The notes under the pieces are model-generated. The model saw nothing but the letters and a program-made list of their open reading frames with translations, searched no databases and was not told the origin of the DNA. 5,792 nt of DNA, taken from assembly GCA_021795535.1 (NCBI GenBank), contig JAJYPG010000103.1, positions 1 through 5,792 on the forward strand, given 5' to 3'. This DNA comes from Planctomycetota bacterium (GTDB lineage Bacteria; Planctomycetota; Phycisphaerae; WQYP01). The stretch's first letter is position 1, and each line of letters opens with the position of its first letter. The translations under genes were made by a program, and so were the position numbers. Positions 1-4,883 of the stretch are shown in pieces.

Positions 1-1
1 G

Positions 2-271
2 CCGGTATCGGCGGAAATGATTGCCCGCATTGTTGATGCGGTGGAGGAGGCAACGGCGCGGCAGTTTCAGCGAGAGGTGCCCAGCAGTTTTATTGGTGAA
101 AAAGTGATGGAGTTTCTGCGGCAGACCGATCAGATTGCTTACGTCCGGTTTGCATCCGTCTACCGGCAATTCAAGGACTTGGGGGAGTTAATGGATGAAG
201 CCCAGGATGTAATGGAAAAAGCCCGTATGCAGGACCCGAGCCAGTCAGATTTGTTCCATAATCCCGGATAA
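2..271 (+). CDS. nrdR: Transcriptional repressor NrdR, C-terminal part (5' end outside window)
   Basis: NrdR represses ribonucleotide reductase operons by binding NrdR boxes. Its ATP-cone domain senses ATP/dATP, and an N-terminal zinc ribbon binds DNA. Here 89 codons plus a TAA stop are visible. The frame is open from base 2, before the first ATG at 17, so the gene enters from the left and the zinc ribbon lies outside. The visible part is the second half of the ATP-cone: a PVSAEMIARIVDAVE helix, REVPSSFIGEKVMEFL, then the family signature IAYVRFASVYRQFKD, which is close to invariant in NrdR. The tail (last 25 or so residues) is variable in the family and here contains QSDLF (242-256), which resembles a beta-clamp binding peptide. 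The gene converges on the minus-strand HEAT gene with about 130 bp between them. Identity is very likely. What it regulates cannot be seen here. Confidence 0.93.
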   Translation, partial: PVSAEMIARIVDAVEEATARQFQREVPSSFIGEKVMEFLRQTDQIAYVRFASVYRQFKDLGELMDEAQDVMEKARMQDPSQSDLFHNPG

Positions 272-278
272 AATGTAT

Positions 279-381
279 GGCACCGGACTGTGCCGCGCAG
301 GATTCGTAAACGAACACAGCATCTGGCCATGGACTTCGCCGCCGCGATAGAACGGAACCGGATCGCCGGCCAACCGGTTCC
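279..381. terminator. Possible terminator hairpins between convergent genes
   Basis: The gap between the convergent stops of nrdR (271) and the HEAT gene (401) holds two perfect inverted repeats. One is GGCAC/GTGCC at 279-283 and 290-294 (6-nt loop). The other is GGAACCGG/CCGGTTCC at 354-361 and 374-381 (12-nt loop, itself GC-rich). Their placement fits transcription termination in either direction. Neither is followed by a T-run on either strand, so a classic intrinsic terminator is not supported. The second hairpin is the stronger candidate. Confidence 0.35.
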
Positions 382-400
382 ACGCCGGGATTGCCGCCCA

Positions 401-2716
401 TCAACGAATCTGTGCACGAATCAATTCCGAGGCCTGGTTGCCGGGAACGTTCAGTGCTCCCAACGCTTCTGCGGCCGCGAGGCGGATAGTTGCATTGGAT
501 TCATGGCCCACAACCTGAATCAGGCTGGCAATCTGATCTTTATTAAGATGATCGCCAACATTGCGGGCGGAGGTGGCAAGGTCTGCAAACAGACTCTGCT
601 GCACCGCGACTGGGGCAGAGGCGCTGTTTAGCGCGGCGCGGGCAAGCATAAGCTGGGCCAGGGGATTCTGCACATAACCCAGCACGTCAGCGGCGGCGGT
701 CACCACTCTGTTATGCTGATTATGCAAGGCTTCATCAAGCGCGGGCAGGGCAACATTCACGTTGTAAATACAGGCGCGATTGCTGGCCATGTTTTTAAGC
801 AATCCGGCCGCCGAAACGCTTAGTTGCAGGGCTTGGCCGGCACTGGGTATCGAAATGCCCAGGCGTTTGAGAATCGCGTGATATGCGGTAATAACAGTCT
901 GTTCGCCCGCACCATTGGGAATAACATTAAAGGTCCGATAGGCGACATAATTCAGATGTTCGCGGGCAAGTTCCGCGCGATTGCCAGTAACCAGAACCGG
1001 CGTGTAGAGCAGGCGATCATCGGTGCTGGCCAGGCTAAGAAGCTCATTGGCCTGGCGGCCACCGGGGACAATCACCATCCCAAGATATGGAGCCTTCCGT
1101 GCACGAAGCATGGCCTGGGCGAGTGTGGCACCATCGACAACATTGAATTGGGCGCGTAGTTCGCCTTTCATCTGGTTGCGAACCTGGGCACTGGCATTAA
1201 CGAGTATCAGTGTCGGCTTGCCACTTTGGGCCACGGCCTCGGAAAGCACCGGAACCACGCGGTAGGAACCATCGAAGCCTTTGGCGGGATTCGCTTTGGC
1301 CAAGGCCGAGGCAGCGGCGAAACGCACCAGCGGATCGGGGTAGCTGATGGCATCAAGCAGCGGCGTGGTGTGGGTGCCTGAGCCAACGAGGCCCTTTACG
1401 CCACCGGTTTTTTCCAGTGCGGAAATGACTTTGAGAATCAGCGGGCTGTTTTCTTCCTTCAAGGCGTAAATCAGGGCCGGATTCAGATAACTTGGGCCGG
1501 CGGCAACCGCGTAATACGCCGCATTCGGCGCATCGGCCTTGCGGGTGGGATCAGTCTGGCCGACAGGCAAGTCCACTTCGCGGCGCAAGTTGGCGGTAAT
1601 CCAGAGACTGATGGCTTGGGCATTGCCGGGGGCAAGCTCAAGGGCGGCTTCGCAGCAGCGCATCGTCTGGATGTCTTTCCAGATGGGCGTAGGGACATTT
1701 ACGCCGGTAACATTTTGCGTATTTTTGTCGAAATACCAGACGGGGTTGGTGGCCTCTTCGGGTTGGTTGGCCGCAACGGAAGGCTCGTTATGGAAATAAG
1801 ACCAGGCCAGCCACATATAAAGCTGTGCGGGAGACATTTTGGCGAATTGGCCGGTAGGGTCAATTTTGGCCAGAGCGGCACGCGCGGCCTGTTTGAGCGG
1901 CCCACTACTGGAAGGACTGGACAGGATTTGCTTGAGGTAAGGCATGGCTTGCGGATAGCCGATGTTGCCCAGAACCTGGATGATCTGAACTTTTTGCGGC
2001 ACGCTGGCTACCTGAAGTTCCTGCACCAGGGGATTAACCAGCGGTTTGCCAATATCGCTCATCATCTGAATGATGTAAGGCTTGAGGGAGTTGAGCGACG
2101 TCGAGTTGAGATAATGAAAAAAGAACGGCCCGGCAAATTCGCCGGCGGCGCGAAGCCGCGTACGCGAAATAACGTAAGCCTGCGGACTTTTTCCCATGGC
2201 CATAATGGCTTGCTTGATGCGATACGGATCGCGTGCCAACGCTATGTAACCCTGATTGATCAGCGAGCCGAGTTTGGCGGCCACCTTTTTGAGTTTGGGG
2301 TTCTGTTCATCAGAAAGAATAATTTCCATGATATGCCGCCCATTCGCGGCTTTTTCAAAGGCACGCAGCGTCTGTACGGGTGTGGGGTTGGCCTGAAGGA
2401 CTGTGGCACCAAAATCATGGGCCAGAGTCTGGTTGCCAATCAGTGAATAGTGCATGAAAAGATCGGCCTGATTGATAAGTTTGTTTGACGTCTGCTGGCC
2501 AGCCATCGGATCGGTTTGGGCGCAGGCAGTGCCGGCGGTCAGTCCTAGAACGCCTGCGGAGGAAAGAACCACAGCCAAAAGGGACGTTCCCACCAGGCGA
2601 GACCAGGCGGCACGACTGGTAAATCGGGAAGCCGGAGCGGCTTTTGCCGCAGAGCCGTAGGAACAATGCGCCAAGGCGAAGTGTGAACTTTGCCGCCGGG
2701 AACATCTGAAAACCAT
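401..2716 (-). CDS. Exported HEAT-repeat protein with TPR-like motif and degenerate receiver-like domain
   Basis: Predicted 771-residue protein of unknown function. I chose the ATG at 2714-2716 because GGAGG (2722-2726) sits 5 nt upstream. The frame stays open to an ATG at 2749 and a TTG at 2752, but neither has a Shine-Dalgarno. A basic N-terminal stretch (about 40 residues) precedes a hydrophobic core (about 41-64) and an ACA|Q signal peptidase I-type site near 66, so export to the periplasm or envelope is likely. Domains: a HEAT-like helical pair at about 225-286; a TPR-like helix pair with RCCEAALELAPGN at about 350-379; a HEAT repeat at 448-481 (PDPLVRFAAASALAKA); an alpha/beta segment at 499-618 resembling a response-regulator receiver without its active-site residues; and C-terminal HEAT repeats from about 649 to the end (IRLAAAEALGAL). 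Such proteins are usually protein-interaction scaffolds. I recall similar architectures in planctomycetes but could not check. It appears monocistronic with its own promoters and a long leader. Confidence 0.85.
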   Translation of the reverse strand: MVFRCSRRQSSHFALAHCSYGSAAKAAPASRFTSRAAWSRLVGTSLLAVVLSSAGVLGLTAGTACAQTDPMAGQQTSNKLINQADLFMHYSLIGNQTLAHDFGATVLQANPTPVQTLRAFEKAANGRHIMEIILSDEQNPKLKKVAAKLGSLINQGYIALARDPYRIKQAIMAMGKSPQAYVISRTRLRAAGEFAGPFFFHYLNSTSLNSLKPYIIQMMSDIGKPLVNPLVQELQVASVPQKVQIIQVLGNIGYPQAMPYLKQILSSPSSSGPLKQAARAALAKIDPTGQFAKMSPAQLYMWLAWSYFHNEPSVAANQPEEATNPVWYFDKNTQNVTGVNVPTPIWKDIQTMRCCEAALELAPGNAQAISLWITANLRREVDLPVGQTDPTRKADAPNAAYYAVAAGPSYLNPALIYALKEENSPLILKVISALEKTGGVKGLVGSGTHTTPLLDAISYPDPLVRFAAASALAKANPAKGFDGSYRVVPVLSEAVAQSGKPTLILVNASAQVRNQMKGELRAQFNVVDGATLAQAMLRARKAPYLGMVIVPGGRQANELLSLASTDDRLLYTPVLVTGNRAELAREHLNYVAYRTFNVIPNGAGEQTVITAYHAILKRLGISIPSAGQALQLSVSAAGLLKNMASNRACIYNVNVALPALDEALHNQHNRVVTAAADVLGYVQNPLAQLMLARAALNSASAPVAVQQSLFADLATSARNVGDHLNKDQIASLIQVVGHESNATIRLAAAEALGALNVPGNQASELIRAQIR

Positions 2717-2721
2717 AGACG

Positions 2722-2726
2722 CCTCC
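2722..2726 (-). promoter_or_regulatory. Shine-Dalgarno GGAGG of the HEAT-repeat gene
   Basis: Reading the minus strand, GGAGG is followed by CGTCT and then ATG at 2716. This 5-nt spacing decides the start. The upstream in-frame ATG (2749) and TTG (2752) have no comparable purine-rich element. Confidence 0.75.
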
Positions 2727-2863
2727 GAAAGGGTGAGAGAAAAAGTCATCAAACCAACAGATCGGGCTGATCTGTGAAAACAACGAAAACATCGGTGCTT
2801 GCGCTACGCCGATACCGACCAGGGTACCGTGGCTCTGCCAACCATGTCAGAGCCATAATGCAC

Positions 2864-2892
2864 ATTATCGCATGTTCATGGATTGACGCCAA
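2864..2892 (-). promoter_or_regulatory. Second candidate promoter (P2) of the HEAT-repeat gene with overlapping dyad
   Basis: The minus strand reads TTGGCG (2892-2887), a 17-nt spacer, then GATAAT (2869-2864): 4/6 and 5/6 matches to sigma-70 consensus at ideal spacing. The predicted start is near 2857. A dyad ATAATG-CA-CATTAT (2855-2868) covers the -10 box and start, the usual place for a repressor operator. It is weaker than the upstream promoter and may be chance. Confidence 0.35.
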
Positions 2893-2971
2893 CCCATTAA
2901 AATCATAAAAACGCGAAGCCCCCCGCGATTTTCATGTGGGGCCGCCAATCTCTCCAACCCTTAAAGCCCGG

Positions 2972-2999
2972 ATTATAGACCAGTGGCGCTAGGTGTCAA
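2972..2999 (-). promoter_or_regulatory. Consensus sigma-70 promoter (P1) driving the HEAT-repeat gene
   Basis: The minus strand reads TTGACA (2999-2994), a 16-nt spacer, then TATAAT (2977-2972): 12 of 12 consensus bases. The predicted start is near 2965, about 250 nt before the HEAT gene ATG. No other minus-strand gene lies between. A perfect consensus promoter is uncommon and implies strong or vegetative transcription, or a constitutively strong promoter restrained by the leader or a repressor. Confidence 0.75.
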
Positions 3000-3309
3000 A
3001 AGCAAAGCGGTGGATGAGGCGGTCCGGGGGTGGCAAAAGGTTCCGGAACTGGTATCAATAAGTTGGGTTGGCTATGGGAAAAAGCCTCCCCCCAAGACTA
3101 CGGCCATAGGTCCCGGTTCATCCGGAATGATTGAGAATTGGGAGGCTTTTATCCTGGCCCGAATTGGGATGGAAAAGTGTTGTGGCGGGCGGTCTCAAAA
3201 CAGCGCGTATTCCCATTGACGGTCGATTCCCCCATAGACTATCCTTATTAAGAGAGTTGTTGGCTTGCGGCGGAAATTGTTGGCCAATAATGACTTGGTG
3301 GGATCACGT
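3000..3309. other. Non-coding gap between mqnA and the HEAT-gene promoter
   Basis: I find no convincing gene in this stretch. Short open frames exist on the plus strand but lack ribosome sites and recognisable protein sequence. Besides the inverted repeat at 3080-3150 it holds two short direct repeats: GAATTGGGA at 3135-3143 and 3161-3169, and TTGTTGGC at 3257-3264 and 3277-3284. It also holds a weak plus-strand promoter-like pair (TTGACG 3216-3221, TATCCT 3240-3245, 18-nt spacer) that would run antisense into mqnA. No clear terminator directly follows the mqnA stop. Confidence 0.4.
3080..3150. repeat. 11-bp perfect inverted repeat enclosing nested dyads: candidate bidirectional terminator or structured RNA
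   Basis: AAAAGCCTCCC (3080-3090) is exactly complementary to GGGAGGCTTTT (3140-3150). With one bulged A at 3151 the pairing extends to about 3075/3156. The 49-nt interior holds CCGG-TTCAT-CCGG (3113-3125) and a near-palindrome, CTACGGCCATAG (3097-3108), so the element could fold as a closed multi-branch structure. On each strand the 3' arm ends in a T-run (TTTTT on minus, TTTT on plus), which is terminator-like. It lies about 160 nt past the mqnA stop on that gene's strand, so terminating mqnA is one explanation. The loop is large for a simple intrinsic terminator. A short mobile repeat (MITE-like) was considered, but I see no target-site duplication. Confidence 0.5.
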
Positions 3310-4158
3310 TCATAAAATCATATCCAAATATCTTATTGTCCGAGTTAATTTCATCAATTTGTGGGCCTCCGCCAGTTGATAAAACTTCTCAATGCCCTGC
3401 CGACTCGCCGGCTTGACCTGATAATCCAGGTAGTGGCGATAATACCGGTAGAGCAAATCCGGCGGCCAACCGCGGGCGGCGGCATAACGCGCCACGAGTT
3501 CGTCAGTTATGGTTTCACCCTTTTTCCGGGCGTCGGCCAGAAGTTTGGCCAAGGCGAGATTCGGGCGATTCGCGGGCATCATCCACATGGCAAATACAAA
3601 AGGCAGGCCGGTATGCTTCGCCCATTGGTCGCCAAGGTCCAGTTGCCACGGGTAATGGCCCGGTGGCGGGGCGGCATTGATCACCTTGTCGCCAATCAGT
3701 AAAACCGCTTCCATGTCATCCCATGTCGTCTGTCGGGGAGCTTCGGGACTCGCCAGAACTTCCGGTGAGCAGTTGTAAAATTCGCGCAAAATAACCTGAC
3801 CAAGAATCACACTGGTGTGGCTGTCGGTGTCGGCGAACAGGTGGGTGATCTCCGTGGGCGGCACGCGCGAAAAAATCCGCACCGTAAGGGTGTGGCCATG
3901 GCAGCCAATGCACCCGGCGGGAACCAGCAGCAGGTCCATGGGGCTGGCCTGGTAATCAACTATCGGCAAAAGGGCGGCATCCACCCGACCCGTGGTCAGC
4001 AATTCCAGCAGCGCCGATGGAACGGCAAAATCAACCAAAACCCCAGGCTGGTCCGTGAGCGGTTCAATCAGCGGCTTGGAATTCAGATAGGAAACGCAAC
4101 CGATCCGGCAGGGGGGCGAAACAGGCGGCGGGGTGTGGCTGACGGTATCCGCGGTCAT
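3310..4158 (-). CDS. mqnA: Chorismate dehydratase MqnA (menaquinone synthesis, futalosine pathway)
   Basis: MqnA removes water from chorismate to give 3-[(1-carboxyvinyl)oxy]benzoate, the first committed step of the futalosine route to menaquinone, in the cytoplasm. The 282-residue length is normal for the family. Signatures, in order: RIGCVSYLNSKPL (18-30), VDAALLPIVDYQ (59-70), CIGCHGHTLTVRIFSR (83-98), ADTDSHTSVILGQVIL (109-124), AVLLIGDKVI (151-160) and DLGDQWAKHTGLPFVFAMW (174-192). The fold is a periplasmic-binding-protein-like two-lobed alpha/beta domain, without a signal peptide here. The ATG at 4156-4158 is preceded by GGAG (4171-4168) with 9-nt spacing. The proline-rich first 16 residues are extra relative to the core. 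The loop at 83-89 reads CIGCHGH, which incidentally forms a CXXCH string. The gene stands alone on its strand and is divergent from marR. No other mqn gene is in view, so the pathway is probably dispersed or lies outside. Confidence 0.95.
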   Translation of the reverse strand: MTADTVSHTPPPVSPPCRIGCVSYLNSKPLIEPLTDQPGVLVDFAVPSALLELLTTGRVDAALLPIVDYQASPMDLLLVPAGCIGCHGHTLTVRIFSRVPPTEITHLFADTDSHTSVILGQVILREFYNCSPEVLASPEAPRQTTWDDMEAVLLIGDKVINAAPPPGHYPWQLDLGDQWAKHTGLPFVFAMWMMPANRPNLALAKLLADARKKGETITDELVARYAAARGWPPDLLYRYYRHYLDYQVKPASRQGIEKFYQLAEAHKLMKLTRTIRYLDMIL

Positions 4159-4212
4159 GGATGTATTCTCCAGCGTAAAACATCAAGCTTATCGTATGCG
4201 CGACACAATTTC

Positions 4213-4232
4213 ACCTGTTGCCACAAACTGGT
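4213..4232. promoter_or_regulatory. Candidate MarR operator (imperfect 20-bp palindrome)
   Basis: ACCTGTT-N6-AACTGGT: 6 of 7 arm positions are complementary, giving a 20-bp site of the size bound by MarR-family dimers. It overlaps the -35 box and part of the spacer of the marR promoter, so occupation would block RNA polymerase. It also lies about 55 bp upstream of the mqnA start, in the shared intergenic region. It is predicted from symmetry and position only. Confidence 0.45.
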
Positions 4233-4247
4233 TAGCCGCCATACAAT
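4218..4247 (+). promoter_or_regulatory. Promoter of the marR-emrB operon
   Basis: TTGCCA (4218-4223), an 18-nt spacer, then TACAAT (4242-4247): 10 of 12 consensus bases. With the last -10 base counted as -7, +1 falls on 4254, which is the A of an in-frame ATG. That would give a leaderless message and explains why no Shine-Dalgarno precedes marR. Confidence 0.55.
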
Positions 4248-4253
4248 ATGGCC

Positions 4254-4883
4254 ATGGCTGAACCGATCATCTATCTCCGCGATCCGCCGCGCGACCATGT
4301 TGTGCGGCAACTTCTGCCCGATTATCCACACGCGGATCTTGCCACGGTGGAATGTTACCTTCTTCTTCTGCGTCTGGTGCATGAAATGGTCGGGCGGGTG
4401 GAAAGCCTGCTTGGCAGGTACAATCTTTCGCGCGGACGGCTGGCAGTTTTAATGGTTTTGCGCCGCCATGCTCCAAAAGGTCTCAACGCTGCAGCGTTGG
4501 CATATCAGTGCGGTGTAACACGCGCCACCATGACGGGTTTGCTGGGCCGGCTGGAACGCGCGGGGCTGATTCGCCGCCAGGCTCATGATTTTGATGGCCG
4601 CATGAGCCATATTTATTTAAGTCCGGGGGGGCGGCAAATCATGCGTAAAGTGTTGCCCGGCTATTACGAATTGATTCAGTCGCTGGCCACTCCGCTGAAT
4701 GTGCGGCACATGGGATCGTTTAAGTCCACGTTGAATCTTCTGCTGTGTCATTTAACACCGGAAGTACGGGATTGCAATAACTGCGGGCAAGCGGCTCGCC
4801 CAACGGGCCGTGGCCGTCGCTCGGGCCGCCAGGGCCGTCAGCCCGGCCCATCGGTAAACCGGATAAAGGGTGGAAAGCCGTGA
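4254..4883 (+). CDS. MarR-family transcriptional regulator with CxxC and Gly/Arg-rich tail
   Basis: A winged-helix regulator of 209 residues from the ATG at 4254. An in-frame ATG at 4248 would add two residues but sits at the edge of the predicted -10 box. The N-terminal helical part (about 28-56) should form the dimer interface. The winged helix spans about 76-130: GLNAAALAYQCGV, recognition helix TRATMTGLLGRLERAG (about 89-104), wing DFDGRMSHIYLSPGGR. Helices continue to about 168. The last 40 residues depart from the family: DCNNCG (cysteines 174 and 177), then a basic Gly/Arg-rich tail (RGRRSGRQGRQ). MarR proteins usually repress efflux genes and release DNA on binding phenolic or other small ligands or on cysteine oxidation. 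The stop TGA overlaps the GTG start of the efflux pump by 4 nt (GTGA), so the two are co-transcribed and probably translationally coupled. An emrR-like role is inferred from this context. Confidence 0.9.
   Translation: MAEPIIYLRDPPRDHVVRQLLPDYPHADLATVECYLLLLRLVHEMVGRVESLLGRYNLSRGRLAVLMVLRRHAPKGLNAAALAYQCGVTRATMTGLLGRLERAGLIRRQAHDFDGRMSHIYLSPGGRQIMRKVLPGYYELIQSLATPLNVRHMGSFKSTLNLLLCHLTPEVRDCNNCGQAARPTGRGRRSGRQGRQPGPSVNRIKGGKP

Larger units (their letters stand above)
2717..2965 (-). promoter_or_regulatory. Long structured 5' leader of the HEAT-repeat gene
   Basis: If transcription starts at the consensus promoter at 2972-2999, the leader is about 250 nt. In transcript order it holds four structures. 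First is a CGCG/CGCG hairpin (2924-2927 with 2912-2915) running into TTTTT. Second is a competing GCCCC/GGGGC pairing (2938-2942 with 2918-2922). Third is an 8-bp perfect hairpin TGGCTCTG/CAGAGCCA (2848-2855 with 2830-2837, 10-nt loop). Fourth is a 7-bp hairpin with one G-U pair (2807-2813 with 2791-2797, 9-nt loop) followed by the T-rich GTTTTCGTTGTTTTC. I could not match it to any riboswitch class I know. The structures suggest attenuation or mRNA stability control, but this is inference. Confidence 0.45.

Noticed and set aside
1..14. An 11-base match (CGGTATCGGCG) between the window start and the HEAT leader on the opposite strand (2807-2820)
   Set aside because: One copy lies inside nrdR coding sequence, and the match does not extend into flanking bases enough to suggest a real repeat.
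290..631. Plus-strand open frame after nrdR
   Set aside because: It overlaps the C-terminal HEAT repeats of the minus-strand gene and resembles no protein family.
1616..2446. 276-codon plus-strand open frame
   Set aside because: It is fully antisense to the HEAT gene, has no recognisable domain or ribosome site, and its open frame is explained by the codon use of the real gene opposite.
2717..2752. Upstream in-frame starts (ATG 2749, TTG 2752) for the HEAT gene
   Set aside because: They lack a Shine-Dalgarno, and the extra 12 residues add nothing to the signal peptide. ATG 2716 has GGAGG at 5-nt spacing.
2983..3219. 78-codon plus-strand open frame in the intergenic region
   Set aside because: It starts at GTG with no Shine-Dalgarno, has low-complexity composition, spans the inverted repeat, and overlaps the opposite-strand promoter.
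3216..3245. Plus-strand promoter TTGACG-N18-TATCCT
   Set aside because: The -10 is poor (4/6) and no plus-strand gene lies downstream. An antisense RNA to mqnA is possible but unsupported.
3898..3912. CXXCH heme c attachment motif in MqnA (CIGCH)
   Set aside because: The protein is a cytoplasmic dehydratase without a signal peptide, and heme c is attached outside the cytoplasm. The string is most likely chance.
3817..4452. 211-codon plus-strand open frame
   Set aside because: It is antisense to mqnA and out of frame across marR, both of which are clear family members.
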